DNA from: Streptomyces spiroverticillatus
Lineage (GTDB): Bacteria > Actinomycetota > Actinomycetes > Streptomycetales > Streptomycetaceae
Assembly (NCBI GenBank): GCA_014650415.1
Contig: BMUX01000008.1
Location: forward strand, 2,784-66,783
Direction: 5' to 3'
Length of the DNA stretch: 64,000 nucleotides
Under the pieces are notes generated by a model. That model was not told where the DNA came from and made no database searches. It saw only the letters and a list, made by a program, of their open reading frames with translations. Of the stretch, positions 31,933 through 41,251 are shown piece by piece (position 1 is the stretch's first letter; every line of letters begins with the position of its first letter). The position numbers and the translations under genes were made by a program.

Positions 31933-33021
31933 GTGCGCAGCGTGGGAGTGGAGGAGGAACTCCTCCTCGTCGATCCCGAGTCGGGGGAGTCGCGGGCGGT
32001 GTCGTCGGCAGTGCTGGCCGTGCCGGCCGAGGACGCCGACGCGGAAGGCGTCTTCGAGAAGGAACTCCACGGAGAGCAGGTGGAGTTCGCGACCCGGCCG
32101 CAGTTCTCCATGGGGGATCTGGGCGAGGAGATCCGGCGCTGGCGCGAGGAGGCGGGGCGGCGCGCCCAGGAGGTGGGCGCGGCGGCCGTGGCGCTCGCCA
32201 CCTCCCCGCTCACCGTCAGCCCGTCCCTCAACTCCGGCGAACGGCACCGCTGGATCGAGGAGCAGTTCGGCATGCCCGTGCAGGAGCAGCTGACCTGCGG
32301 GTGTCACGTCCACGTCTCCGTGGAGTCCGACGAGGAGGGCGTGCAGGTCCTCGACCGGATCCGGCCGTGGCTGCCGGTGCTCACCGCCCTGAGCGCCAAC
32401 TCGCCCTTCTGGCAGGGATCCGACACCGGGTACGGCAGCTACCGCAACCGGGTGTGGGGGCGCTGGCCGTCCGCCGGACCCGTGGAGATCTTCGGCTCCG
32501 CCGCCAACTACCACCGACAGGTCGCAGACCTCCTGGAGACCGGCGTCCTGAAGGACAAGGGCATGGTCTACTTCGACGCCCGGCTCTCCCACAACTACCC
32601 GACCGTGGAGATCCGGGTGGCGGACGTCTGCCTGGAGGCGTCGACGACCGTGCTCCTGGCAACCCTGGCGCGCGGCCTGGTCGAGACCGCCGCCCGCGCC
32701 CACCGCGCCGGACAGCCGCCCGCCCCGCACGGTGTCGGCCCCCTGCGCCTCGCCCAGTGGCGCGCCGCCCGCTCCGGGCTCACCGACAGCCTGGTCCACC
32801 CCGAGACGCTGCGCCCGGAACCGGCCGCCGACGTCGTCCACGCCCTGCTCGCCCATGTGACCCCCGCCCTGGAGGACGCGGGCGACGCCGCCGACGCCCG
32901 CCGCGCCACGGCCGAACTGCTGAAAAGCGGAACGGGCGCGGAGATCCAGCGGGCCCTGCACAAGGAGACGGGCAGCCTGCGCCGGACCGTCGCGGAGTGC
33001 GTGCTGCGCAGCGCGGCCTGA
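31933..33021 (+). CDS. YbdK-family carboxylate-amine ligase (glutamate-cysteine ligase 2 type)
   Basis: The 362-residue protein begins at GTG with GGAGG upstream. It shows the GCS2 family pattern: VRSVGVEEELLLVDPESG, KELHGEQVEFATRPQFSMGDL, TCGCHVHVSVESDEEGVQVLDRI, YGSYRNRVWGRWPSAGPVEIF and ARLSHNYPTVEIRVADVCLEA. Members ligate an amino acid to glutamate with ATP; the physiological product in mycothiol-using actinobacteria is usually unknown. It is divergent from the HSL esterase. Confidence 0.9.
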   Translation: MRSVGVEEELLLVDPESGESRAVSSAVLAVPAEDADAEGVFEKELHGEQVEFATRPQFSMGDLGEEIRRWREEAGRRAQEVGAAAVALATSPLTVSPSLNSGERHRWIEEQFGMPVQEQLTCGCHVHVSVESDEEGVQVLDRIRPWLPVLTALSANSPFWQGSDTGYGSYRNRVWGRWPSAGPVEIFGSAANYHRQVADLLETGVLKDKGMVYFDARLSHNYPTVEIRVADVCLEASTTVLLATLARGLVETAARAHRAGQPPAPHGVGPLRLAQWRAARSGLTDSLVHPETLRPEPAADVVHALLAHVTPALEDAGDAADARRATAELLKSGTGAEIQRALHKETGSLRRTVAECVLRSAA

Positions 33022-33079
33022 GCAGAGGGGAAGGCTGGGCGAGAGCAGGGGAGAGGGCTGAGCAGCAGCCGGGAGACGA

Positions 33080-33643
33080 CTAAGCGGAATCGGAATTAGC
33101 GGCTGCTGACGGCTGCCGGTAGAGCGCAACCAGCACCCCGTGCACCGGCTGGTCCTCCGCGCCCTCAGCCGCTCCCGCTGCCTCCTCCTCCGCCTCCTCG
33201 ACCAGCCGGGTGAGCGTCTCCCCGAGTTCCCGTGCCTTCGCCGGGCTGAGCCGCAGATGACGCAGCGACAGGACGTGCTCCTCGGGCGAGAGCTCCAGTT
33301 CCTGGGCGACCGCGGCGAACATCGCCGCCGTCCCCTCCGCCCGGGGCTCCGTCACCAGCATCCGGCGAGCCGTGCGCTGGTAGTACTGCTCGGTGCCGCC
33401 GCGCACGGGCCGGGTCTCGGCGACCCGGACGAGTCCGGCCTCGCGCAGCACCTTGAGGTGGTGGGCCACCGTGCCCTTCTTCGCGCCGAGCTGCGCCGCG
33501 AGCCCGGCCGCTGCGGCGGGCCGGTGGCCGAGGGCGAAGAGCAGCCGCTGGCGCAGGGGATGGGCCAGCGCCGCGAACTGCTCGGGCGCGCCGATCTCCA
33601 GGACGTCCTCGGCGGGCTGTGCGGGGGAAGGCTGTTCGCTCAT
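33080..33643 (-). CDS. ArsR-like winged-helix regulator
   Basis: The 187-residue protein has an N-terminal winged helix (EQFAALAHPLRQRLLFALGH, then LGAKKGTVAHHLKVLREAGLVRVAE and the wing ETRPVRGGTEQYYQR). The C-terminal helical region (AAVAQELELSPEEHVLSLRHLRLS, ETLTRLVEEAEEEA) suits dimerisation or ligand binding. No metal-binding Cys pattern is seen. It is divergent from an S41 peptidase gene with an inverted repeat between them. ATG 33643 is preferred; 33661 is an alternative. Confidence 0.85.
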   Translation of the reverse strand: MSEQPSPAQPAEDVLEIGAPEQFAALAHPLRQRLLFALGHRPAAAAGLAAQLGAKKGTVAHHLKVLREAGLVRVAETRPVRGGTEQYYQRTARRMLVTEPRAEGTAAMFAAVAQELELSPEEHVLSLRHLRLSPAKARELGETLTRLVEEAEEEAAGAAEGAEDQPVHGVLVALYRQPSAAANSDSA

Positions 33644-33690
33644 ACCCGAATGATCGTGCATGCCGGCCCCGAGCGGACCACTTTTCGATG

Positions 33691-33716
33691 AAAGCGTCGA
33701 AAACCTTTGACGCTTT
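33691..33716. promoter_or_regulatory. operator between ArsR-like and S41 genes
   Basis: AAAGCGTC (33691-33698) is repeated in inverted form as GACGCTTT (33709-33716) around 10 bp. It sits 27 bp before the S41 peptidase start and 47 bp upstream of the regulator start, as expected for control of both genes. Confidence 0.65.
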
Positions 33717-33743
33717 TGTGCGGGTGGTGTTCTACTCGCTGCC

Positions 33744-34730
33744 ATGACGACTTCGAGCGCTGCCAAGACGCCCCCGACGCCACTCCTCCCCGCCTCCGTG
33801 GCCCCCGTCATCGACGAGACGGTGCGGCTCCTGACCGAGAACTACGTGTTCCCCGACGTGGCCGAGCAACTCGCCGGCCTGCTGCGACGACGCCTCGCCG
33901 ACGGTGCGTACGACGTCGAGGCCGACGGCACCGGTGAACCCGACTGCACCGACGAAACCGCTGCCGCCGAGCGGCTCGCCCGCCTGGTCACCGCCGACCT
34001 CCAGTCCGTCAACGGCGACCGCCACCTGCGCCTCAAGCACCACGCCGAACAGGTGCCGCAAGGGCGCGGCGAAGCCGTACTGGCCTCCATACGCGGGGAC
34101 TTCGAGAGCTCGCTCGGCGGCGTACCCAGGGTCGAACTGCTCGACGGAGGTGTCGCACTGCTGGAACTGGGACCGATGCTCTTCCCGTTGGACTGGTCCG
34201 CCGAAGCGCTGGGCGCCGCGCTCACCCTGGTCTCCCGCGCGCAGGCGCTGGTGGTGGACCTGCGCGGCAACAAGGGCGGCGACCCGGACGCGGTCGCCTT
34301 CGTCTGCGGCCACCTCCTGGACGAGCGCACCCACCTCAACACCATGCACTGGCGCGGCGGCACCCGCATCGAGCAGTCCTGGAGCCCGGCGCACGTCCCC
34401 GGCCCGCGCTTCGGCGGCAGCAAGCCGCTGTACGTGCTGACCGGCGCCGACACCTTCTCCGCCGCCGAGGAACTCGCCTACGACCTACAGCAGTTGGGCC
34501 GCGCCACGGTCGTCGGCGAGCGCACCCGTGGCGGCGCGCACCCGTGCGAGGGCTGGACCGTCCACCCCCACCTGGAGGTCACCGTCCCCTTCGGCCGCGC
34601 GGTCAATCCCGTGTCCGGCACGAACTGGGAGGGCACCGGAGTCCAGCCGGACGTCCCGTGCGCCGCCCCCGACGCCCTCACCCACGCCCACAAGCTGGCG
34701 CTCGCGGAGCTCGCGGAGCTCGCGGAGTGA
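33744..34730 (+). CDS. S41 family peptidase (IRBP/tricorn-like)
   Basis: The 328-residue protein has the S41 N-terminal helical domain (VIDETVRLLTENYVFPDVAEQLAGLL), GDRHLRLKH, DLRGNKGGDPDAVAFV and the catalytic Ser region TGADTFSAAEELAYDLQQL, followed by VVGERTRGGAHP. It has no signal peptide, which fits a cytosolic peptidase acting on peptides or damaged proteins. It is probably repressed by the divergent ArsR-like protein. Confidence 0.9.
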   Translation: MTTSSAAKTPPTPLLPASVAPVIDETVRLLTENYVFPDVAEQLAGLLRRRLADGAYDVEADGTGEPDCTDETAAAERLARLVTADLQSVNGDRHLRLKHHAEQVPQGRGEAVLASIRGDFESSLGGVPRVELLDGGVALLELGPMLFPLDWSAEALGAALTLVSRAQALVVDLRGNKGGDPDAVAFVCGHLLDERTHLNTMHWRGGTRIEQSWSPAHVPGPRFGGSKPLYVLTGADTFSAAEELAYDLQQLGRATVVGERTRGGAHPCEGWTVHPHLEVTVPFGRAVNPVSGTNWEGTGVQPDVPCAAPDALTHAHKLALAELAELAE

Positions 34731-34775
34731 ATCGGCACGGCCGCCCACCGGCCGCGCCTGACTGGACCCAGGTGG

Positions 34776-35306
34776 CTAGACCCAGGTGTAGTTCTCGTCG
34801 GTGACGGCGTGCAGCGCCGCATCGCCGGTCGCCGCCCGGGGGTGGGCGAGTGCGGCGAGCGCTTCGCCGACGGGTGGGAAGACCGGCAGGCCGGCGGCCT
34901 CGCGGTGGTCGACCCACACCACGCGGCCGACGTCGTACGTCCCGTCGGGCAGTTCGTCGTACTCCTCGGCGGCCAGCGTGGCCCGCACCTGTGGAGTGAC
35001 GTGCATCCGGTACAGCAGGTGCAGCTTGCGGGGCGGCGGAGTCGGTCCGGGCCGCGACACCCGCTGGTCGATGACCCGCAGCAGCTCCGGCACGGTGGCC
35101 TGCTCGTGGTCGAGCCCGAGCTCCTCCGCCAACTCCCTTCGCAGCGCGTCGAGTAGGTCCTCACCGGTCTCGACGTTGCCGCCCGGAGGGCTGTAGTGCA
35201 CCGCACCGGTGTCACGCTCCCGCTGGATGAGCGCGACCTCCGTTCCGCAGAACAGCACTGCGCCGACACGGATCTTGATGCGCGAGAACGCTTCGGGTGT
35301 CGTCAT
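34776..35306 (-). CDS. Nudix hydrolase
   Basis: The 176-residue protein has a complete Nudix box (GGNVETGEDLLDALRRELAEELGL, given here as the GxE..REL.EELG pattern) that binds the catalytic divalent metals. It is preceded by VGAVLFCGTEVALIQRERD and followed by RKLHLLYRMHVT. It would hydrolyse a nucleoside diphosphate linked to another group; the substrate is not evident. It converges on the S41 gene. Confidence 0.92.
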   Translation of the reverse strand: MTTPEAFSRIKIRVGAVLFCGTEVALIQRERDTGAVHYSPPGGNVETGEDLLDALRRELAEELGLDHEQATVPELLRVIDQRVSRPGPTPPPRKLHLLYRMHVTPQVRATLAAEEYDELPDGTYDVGRVVWVDHREAAGLPVFPPVGEALAALAHPRAATGDAALHAVTDENYTWV

Positions 35307-35313
35307 GGGCGCA

Positions 35314-36210
35314 TCATGCCGCAGGTGCAGCGGAGGGCCAGGACTTCACCTCCTCGTCCGAGAGGGCCGTCAGGACGGGCTCGCCCTGCTTGCCCACGTC
35401 CACCCGGTACGTCGTCCAGTCGTACTCGCCCTGCACGTAGCACCGGTACCGGGTGCGCGATCCCGGTGCGAGCAGCAGCAGGGGCGGGATCGTCGCGTCG
35501 CAGGCCGCCGCCCGGGTCTCGTAGTCCTCCGTGAACTGGTTGAACGCCCGGTCGTACGCTTCCCGGTGCACCGCCTCCCGCAGTACCGGCGCCTTCTTCG
35601 GGCGTACGTCCTGGTTCCAGGTCCGCTCCACCAGGAATTTCATGCCCGTGCCCAGGTAGCGGCGGGTCTCCCGGAGGTTCGTGATACGGACGGTGTACGT
35701 GGCCGTGAGCGCTTTCCGCCCCACCGGGGCCAGTTCGCGTGCCGTGCACTCGAAGGGGGAGGAGCCGAGCGCGGCCCTGCCGCAGTCGACGGACACCTCG
35801 GCGGTGGGGCGGCCGAGCAGCGGCAGGAAGTTCTCCCGGATTTCGTCCTTCACCTTGTCCATGTCCTGCTGCGGCCGCGTGCTCTCCGGGCCCCTCTCCC
35901 GGGGTGGAAGCCCGTCGTCGAAGGGGATGCGGTCCGTCAGTTTCACCACGGACGCGTCCTCGAAGGGCGCCGCCCGCTGACGGTCGACGAGGGCGTTGAA
36001 CCCCCAGACCACGAGGGTGATCACTCCTGCGGCCAGAAGCAGTGTGGTGAGGATCGCGCAGCCGAACACCACGGGGTACGTGTCCGCGCCGGACTGCGGG
36101 GGAGTGCCAACGCGGTTGCCACTGACCGATGCCGTCACGCCTGCTCCGTTCCGCTGCGGCCGGGAGGGCTGAGGGGTCCGGCCGTCGTGCTGGCGAATCC
36201 TGGGGGACAT
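35314..36210 (-). CDS. single-pass membrane protein, hypothetical
   Basis: The 298-residue protein has a cytoplasmic Pro/Arg-rich N-terminus, one membrane helix (about residues 45-72, VVFGCAILTTLLLAAGVITL) and an extracellular part of about 220 residues with four or five Cys (VDCGRAAL, FECTAREL, AACDATI, YRCYVQG). It may form an immunoglobulin-like or DUF4333-like sensor or binding domain. I do not recognise a named family. It ends 7 bp before the Nudix start on the same strand, suggesting co-transcription. Confidence 0.7.
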   Translation of the reverse strand: MSPRIRQHDGRTPQPSRPQRNGAGVTASVSGNRVGTPPQSGADTYPVVFGCAILTTLLLAAGVITLVVWGFNALVDRQRAAPFEDASVVKLTDRIPFDDGLPPRERGPESTRPQQDMDKVKDEIRENFLPLLGRPTAEVSVDCGRAALGSSPFECTARELAPVGRKALTATYTVRITNLRETRRYLGTGMKFLVERTWNQDVRPKKAPVLREAVHREAYDRAFNQFTEDYETRAAACDATIPPLLLLAPGSRTRYRCYVQGEYDWTTYRVDVGKQGEPVLTALSDEEVKSWPSAAPAA

Positions 36211-36368
36211 GTGCTGTACGGAGTACGCGTGCGGCGTACCGCTGGTTCCACCGGAGCCGGAAGATCACCCGCAAGAGCGGTGTGGTCCGCTGCCCGCAAC
36301 TCCTTGATCGCCACGGGGCATCCGGGGCACACTCAGGGGCCGGTTCGAAGTTACTGAGGGGGCATCAG

Positions 36369-38729
36369 ATGGTGTTGGGGGTACGTGGGACGGGTGAGGG
36401 CGGGGACAAACCGCCGCAGACCGGGCCGGGTTCCGGTGTCGACCGGCGGCGCTTCCTCGGGTACCTCCTCGCCGCACCCACCCTCGCCGTCGCCGCCGAA
36501 CTCGGCCTGGGCGGAGGGGAGTCGGTCGCGGCCGAACGCGGCGTCGGCACCGCGACCAGGGCCGTTCCCTCCCTCGACATCACCGACATCGTCGACCTCA
36601 ACGACCTGCTGACCGTCGCCGCCCTCCCCACCGCCAACCGCATCACCATCGTCGTGAACACGGACGGCACGGTCTCCTTCGCCCTCCCCCGCGCCGAGGT
36701 CGGCCAGGGCATCACCACCTCGACCGCGATGCTGATCGCCGAGGAGCTGGACGTCCCCCTGGAGAAGGTGAAGGTCACGCTGGCCGACGCCCGCCCGGAG
36801 CTGGCCTTCAACCAGTTCACCGGCGCCTCCAACACCACCATCTCGACCTTTACCCCGGTCCGGGTAGCGGCAGCCGTCGCCCGGGGGCGGCTCCTGGAGG
36901 CTGCCGCCGTGGTGCTCGGGGAGGCGGTCGGTGACCTCACCCTCAAGGCCGGAGTCGTCACCGGGCTCCTCGGCAAGAGCATCGGCATCGGTGCGCTCGC
37001 CGAGAAGGCCGCCAGCGCAGAGGCGCGGAAGGTGTCCGTGACCCTCAAGGAGCGCGCCGAGTTCCGTGTCATCGGCACGCCCCGCAACCGTATCGACGCA
37101 CTCGAAGCGGTCACCGGCCGCAAGAAGTTCACCATGGACCTCCAGGTCCCCGACGCCCTGCCGACCATGGTGTGCCGCCCGCCCACGCTCAACGGCAAGC
37201 CCGGTGCCGTCGCCAACCTCGGCGCGGTCCGCGCGATGCCCGGCGTCACCCATGTGGCCGCTGTTTCCACGGGAGTTGCGGTACGGGCCCGTACCTTCGG
37301 CCAGTGCATCGACGCCGTCCGCGCACTCCAGGTCGCGTGGCGGCCCGGCAGCGCCGAGGGCAAGTCGGACGCGACCGTACGCAAGGAACTCAAGGACGCC
37401 GAGATCTGGCTCGGCCTGCCCGCCGTGACCCCCTCCGTGGAGGCCACTTTCACCTTCCACTTCCGCAGCAACAGCGCGCTGGAGACCAACTGCGCCATCG
37501 CCGACGTACGCCCCGACCGCGCCGAGATCTGGTCCGGCCTCAAGTCGCCGATCGTCGCCCAGCAGGCCATCGCCAAGCGGGTCGGGCTGCCCCGCGACAA
37601 GGTGACCGTGCACGTCACCGAGAGCGGGGGCTCCTTCGGGCGCAGACTCTTCTTCGACGCGGCGCTCGAAGCCGCCGAGATCTCCAAGGAGTTCGGCAAG
37701 CCGGTCAAGCTGATGTGGCACCGCGCCGACGACTCCCGCCAGGGCCGCGCACACCCCATGGCCACCTCACGGGTGCGCGCCGCCTACCTGGGCAACTCCG
37801 TACTCAGCTACAAACAGCGGCACACCAGCGTCGCCACCGACCTCGGGCACGGGCTCGGCGAAGTGATCACCGCGTTCGCGGCGAAGCTGCCGGTCGGCGA
37901 CATCGGCTTCTCGGAGACCTTCTTCCAGCTGTCGCAGTCCATGCCGTACGACTTCGGGGTCTACAGCCGGCTCCTCGCCGAGACCGACAAGGGCTTCAAC
38001 ACCGGCAGCATGCGCGGGGTCTACTCGCCCGACGTCGTGTGCGCCCGGGAACTGATCGTGGACCGGCTCGCCGAGAAAATGGGCAAGGACCCCCTCGCCT
38101 TCCGCCGTGACTTCCTGCGCGACAAGCGGGTGCGGGCGGTGCTCGACAAGGTGGCCGAAGTGGGCGCCTGGGGAAGGGAGTTGCCCGAAGGCGTCGCCCA
38201 GGGCATCGCCCTCCACAACGAGTACCACTCGGTCGTCGCGGTCCTCGTCGAGCTGGACTGCCGCCCGGAGACCGTCAACCGTCCGGTACGGGACGGAGTC
38301 GCCGGACCGCGCGTCACCCGGGCGATCTGCGCGGTCGACGCGGGCCTCGCGGTCAACCCGCGCGGCCTGGAGGCCCAGATGACGGGCGGCATCATGGACG
38401 GCATCGCCCAGACCCTCACCGCGTCCCTGCACCTGCGCGACGGCTACTTCCTCGAAGCGAGCTGGGACAACTACTTCTACAGCCGGCAGTGGAACACTCC
38501 GCCCGAGCTGAAGGTCGTCGTCATGCCGCCGTCCACCGAAAAGCCGGGCGGGGCGGGGGAGTTGGCGGTGGCGGCCTCGGCGGCGGCGGTCGCCTGCGCG
38601 TACGGCAGGGCGACCGGCACCATGCCGACGAGCTTCCCCATCAACCACGGCACGCTCTCCTTCGAACCGAAGCCGACGGTGCCCCCGGTCCCGCCGTCGC
38701 CGACGGACGGCCTCGACCACGTCCGCTGA
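36369..38729 (+). CDS. molybdopterin-binding subunit of a xanthine dehydrogenase-family hydroxylase (IorB-like)
   Basis: The 786-residue protein has a Tat signal (DRRRFLGYLLAAPTLAVAA near residues 25-43), so it is exported folded with its cofactor. The body carries IorB/CoxL-type segments LPRAEVGQGITTSTAMLIAEE, TESGGSFGRRLFFDAALEAA, NTGSMRGVYSPDVVCARELIVD and KPGGAGELAVAASAAA, the last near the catalytic Glu of the family. It pairs with the downstream (2Fe-2S) subunit. The two-subunit form without an FAD subunit implies an external electron acceptor such as a cytochrome. The substrate is probably an aldehyde or N-heterocycle. Confidence 0.92.
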   Translation: MVLGVRGTGEGGDKPPQTGPGSGVDRRRFLGYLLAAPTLAVAAELGLGGGESVAAERGVGTATRAVPSLDITDIVDLNDLLTVAALPTANRITIVVNTDGTVSFALPRAEVGQGITTSTAMLIAEELDVPLEKVKVTLADARPELAFNQFTGASNTTISTFTPVRVAAAVARGRLLEAAAVVLGEAVGDLTLKAGVVTGLLGKSIGIGALAEKAASAEARKVSVTLKERAEFRVIGTPRNRIDALEAVTGRKKFTMDLQVPDALPTMVCRPPTLNGKPGAVANLGAVRAMPGVTHVAAVSTGVAVRARTFGQCIDAVRALQVAWRPGSAEGKSDATVRKELKDAEIWLGLPAVTPSVEATFTFHFRSNSALETNCAIADVRPDRAEIWSGLKSPIVAQQAIAKRVGLPRDKVTVHVTESGGSFGRRLFFDAALEAAEISKEFGKPVKLMWHRADDSRQGRAHPMATSRVRAAYLGNSVLSYKQRHTSVATDLGHGLGEVITAFAAKLPVGDIGFSETFFQLSQSMPYDFGVYSRLLAETDKGFNTGSMRGVYSPDVVCARELIVDRLAEKMGKDPLAFRRDFLRDKRVRAVLDKVAEVGAWGRELPEGVAQGIALHNEYHSVVAVLVELDCRPETVNRPVRDGVAGPRVTRAICAVDAGLAVNPRGLEAQMTGGIMDGIAQTLTASLHLRDGYFLEASWDNYFYSRQWNTPPELKVVVMPPSTEKPGGAGELAVAASAAAVACAYGRATGTMPTSFPINHGTLSFEPKPTVPPVPPSPTDGLDHVR

Positions 38730-38771
38730 CCCAACACCCGCATCGCACAAGCCCTTTGAAAAGAGACCCCC

Positions 38772-39248
38772 GTGCCTGAACACACCTTCCGCGTCAACGG
38801 CGAACAGGTCACCGTCGACGCGGCCGACGACGAACGCCTGCTGTGGGTGCTGCGCGACCTCCTCGGCATCACAGGCCCCAAGTACGGCTGCGGCATCAAC
38901 GTCTGCAAGGCCTGCACGAGCCACCTCAACGGCAAGGCCGCCAACCCCTGCGCGATCCCCGTGAAGGCCCTGAAGCCCACCGACGAGGTCACCACCATCG
39001 AGGGCCTCCCGGACACCGTCGGCGCGGACCTGCACCCCATGCAGGAGGCCTGGCTCGACCAGGACGTCGCCCAGTGCGGCTACTGCCAGCCCGGCCAGAT
39101 CATGGCGGCGGTCGCGCTGGTGCGCCGGGTCCACGAGGAGGGCCGCGAGATCACGGAGGCGGACCTCGACGGCATCCGCAATATCTGCCGCTGCGGGACG
39201 TACGTACGCATCCGCGAGGCCATCAAGGCGGGCGCCGCGCGAATGTGA
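38772..39248 (+). CDS. (2Fe-2S) subunit of the molybdenum hydroxylase (IorA-like)
   Basis: The 158-residue protein starts at GTG 38772. It has the plant-type ferredoxin cluster ligands Cys40, Cys45, Cys48 and Cys60 (YGCGINVCKACTSH...NPC) and the second, all-helical cluster ligands in QCGYCQPGQ and ICRCGTY. It has no signal and is expected to be exported with the Tat-tagged large subunit. It lies 42 bp after that gene. Confidence 0.94.
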   Translation: MPEHTFRVNGEQVTVDAADDERLLWVLRDLLGITGPKYGCGINVCKACTSHLNGKAANPCAIPVKALKPTDEVTTIEGLPDTVGADLHPMQEAWLDQDVAQCGYCQPGQIMAAVALVRRVHEEGREITEADLDGIRNICRCGTYVRIREAIKAGAARM

Positions 39249-39265
39249 GCCGGGCCCCGGGGGAT

Positions 39266-40216
39266 CTACGCATACGAACCGTATGCGGTCGGCCGTACCG
39301 AGTGCATGGCCGCCCACTCCCCGAGGGCGAACCCGTCACCCGCACGCCGGACCTCCACCGCACCGGCCCCGCCGAAGTGCGCGGGAAACACCAATTCCCG
39401 TACATCAGAAGCCCTTTGGAGTATCCGGAGTCGGCTCGCGGCCGCCTGCTCCTCATCCAGGCAGAAGCCGCTGTTGCAGTCGGGGGCGAGGATCTGCACC
39501 GGGCTGTGCAGCAGGTCGCCGACGAAGACCGCCCGGTCGCCCCCGGACGCGAGCCGCAGCACGGAGGAGCCGGGCGTGTGGCCGGGGGCGGACTCCAGGG
39601 TGAGGTGCTCGTCGATGCGGTACGAACCGTTCCACAGCATGCTCAGCCCGGCCCGGTGCACGGGCGCGACGCTGTCCTCGTAGATCAGTCGGTCGTCCTC
39701 GCGCACGCCCTGCGCGTACCCGTTCCGCGGCCCGTAGTGGAAGTCGTCGGCGGCCGGAATCAGGTACTGGGCGTTCTGGAAGGTGGGCACCCACGGCTCG
39801 GCCGGGTCGCCGCTCGCTCTGGTGTTCCAGCCGACGTGGTCGCTGTGCAGATGGGTGTTGACGACGACGTCGACCTCCTCCGGGCGGATCCCGGCCCGGG
39901 CCAGCGCGCCCAGGAAGTCGTCCTGCCTGCGGTGGAACAGCGGCGACTGCGGGCGCTCGCGCCCGTCGCCCACCCCCGTGTCGACCACCACGGTCCTGCC
40001 CCCGCTGCGCAGCACCCACGACTGGAGCGCGCCCCGCGCCTGGTCGGTCCCGGGCTCCCAGTGATCGGGCGTCAGCCACTCCCGGTTGCTCTCCCACAGC
40101 TCGCCCGGCGCCCCGGGGACCAGGTCACGCGCGGGCCCGATGGGAGCCCGCCACTCGACGACACGGATGACTTCGACGTCACCCAGGAACATGCTCTGTG
40201 CGCTCTCGCTCTTCAT
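39266..40216 (-). CDS. MBL-fold metallo-hydrolase
   Basis: The 316-residue protein has the metallo-beta-lactamase metal motif VVNTHLHSDHVGWN (HxHxDH), LESAPGHTPGSSVLRLAS and FVGDLLHSPVQ, with a late His in VFPAHFGGAG. This is the lactonase-like AhlS/AttM branch. ATG 40216 directly follows GGAGGTC. It is divergent from an AraC regulator and convergent with the molybdenum hydroxylase operon. Confidence 0.9.
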   Translation of the reverse strand: MKSESAQSMFLGDVEVIRVVEWRAPIGPARDLVPGAPGELWESNREWLTPDHWEPGTDQARGALQSWVLRSGGRTVVVDTGVGDGRERPQSPLFHRRQDDFLGALARAGIRPEEVDVVVNTHLHSDHVGWNTRASGDPAEPWVPTFQNAQYLIPAADDFHYGPRNGYAQGVREDDRLIYEDSVAPVHRAGLSMLWNGSYRIDEHLTLESAPGHTPGSSVLRLASGGDRAVFVGDLLHSPVQILAPDCNSGFCLDEEQAAASRLRILQRASDVRELVFPAHFGGAGAVEVRRAGDGFALGEWAAMHSVRPTAYGSYA

Positions 40217-40245
40217 GACCTCCAACCTAGGAAGCCCCGATGAGC

Positions 40246-40268
40246 TGCTCAATGCCTGATGTGCTCAA
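40246..40268. promoter_or_regulatory. direct repeat in the MBL/AraC divergent gap
   Basis: TGCTCAA occurs at 40246-40252 and again at 40262-40268, a 16-bp period, between the MBL-fold and AraC genes. AraC proteins often bind direct repeats, so this is a candidate site, but the match is short. Confidence 0.3.
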
Positions 40269-40317
40269 ACAGATACGCGTACGTCTCACACTGGAGCCGA
40301 CCGGCTAGGCTGCGCGG

Positions 40318-41244
40318 ATGGACGTGGTGAGTGACGCGATAGCCGTCGTACGGGTCGGGCGGCCCTCCTCCGACAGGCTGCGGGCATACGGGAGTTGGTG
40401 CACGCGTGTCGAGGCGCACGGCGGCGCCGCGTTCCACGTCGTGCTGGAGGGGGCCTGCTGGCTGCTGCCCGACGGCGGCGACCCGCTCCTGCTGCGTGCG
40501 GGCGATGCGGTGCTGCTGCCGCAGGGCACCGGACACGTGCTGTCCGCGTCCCGGGTCGACCCGGCGACGGCGGCGGCCGCGGTGCCGCTCGACCGGTGGC
40601 TGGAGCGCCGGAGCGCGGGCGTGCCTGCGCGCCATGAGGACGACGGTACGGGGACGGAGATGCTGTGCGGCAAGTACCGCCTCGACCACAGCCGTACGCA
40701 CCCGCTCCTCGCGGAACTGCCGGAGGTCGTCCACCTCCCGAACAGGGTAGGGGAGGAGACCGAACTCCGTTCAGCCATCGGCCTGTTGGGCCGAGAACTC
40801 CACTTCGGCAGACCAGGCTCCTGCCTTGCCGTACCCAGCCTCCTCGACCTCCTCCTCGTCTACATGATCCGCGCCTGGAGCGCCGAGGGCGGGGCCGGGA
40901 CCTGGTCGGCCGTACTCGACGACCCGGTGACGGCCGCGGCTCTGCGGGCCCTGCACTCCGATCCGGCCGCCCCGTGGACCAATGACGCCCTGGCGGCCCG
41001 TGCGGGAGTCTCCCGCCCGACGCTGGCCCGCCGTTTCACGGCGCTGGTCGGCCGGCCCCCGATGGCGTACCTCACGTGGTGGCGGCTCACGCTGGCGGCC
41101 ACCAGGCTCCGGGACACGGACGAACCCCTGGCCGCGGTGGCCCGCCAGGTCGGGTACGCCACCCCGTACGCCCTCTCGCACGCCTTCGCCCGCGAGTTCG
41201 GCACGACGCCGGGCCGCTTCCGGGAGGCGGCCCGGGCCCGGTGA
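40318..41244 (+). CDS. AraC family regulator with N-terminal cupin domain
   Basis: The 308-residue protein has a cupin_6-type sensor domain (AHGGAAFHVVLEGACWLLPDGG, LLRAGDAVLLPQGTGHVL) and the double helix-turn-helix of AraC/XylS proteins at the C-terminus (WTNDALAARAGVSRPTLARRFTALVG, VARQVGYATPYALSHAFAREFGTTPGRFR). It is probably an activator or repressor of the divergent MBL-fold gene and itself. Confidence 0.93.
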   Translation: MDVVSDAIAVVRVGRPSSDRLRAYGSWCTRVEAHGGAAFHVVLEGACWLLPDGGDPLLLRAGDAVLLPQGTGHVLSASRVDPATAAAAVPLDRWLERRSAGVPARHEDDGTGTEMLCGKYRLDHSRTHPLLAELPEVVHLPNRVGEETELRSAIGLLGRELHFGRPGSCLAVPSLLDLLLVYMIRAWSAEGGAGTWSAVLDDPVTAAALRALHSDPAAPWTNDALAARAGVSRPTLARRFTALVGRPPMAYLTWWRLTLAATRLRDTDEPLAAVARQVGYATPYALSHAFAREFGTTPGRFREAARAR

Positions 41245-41251
41245 GACGGCG

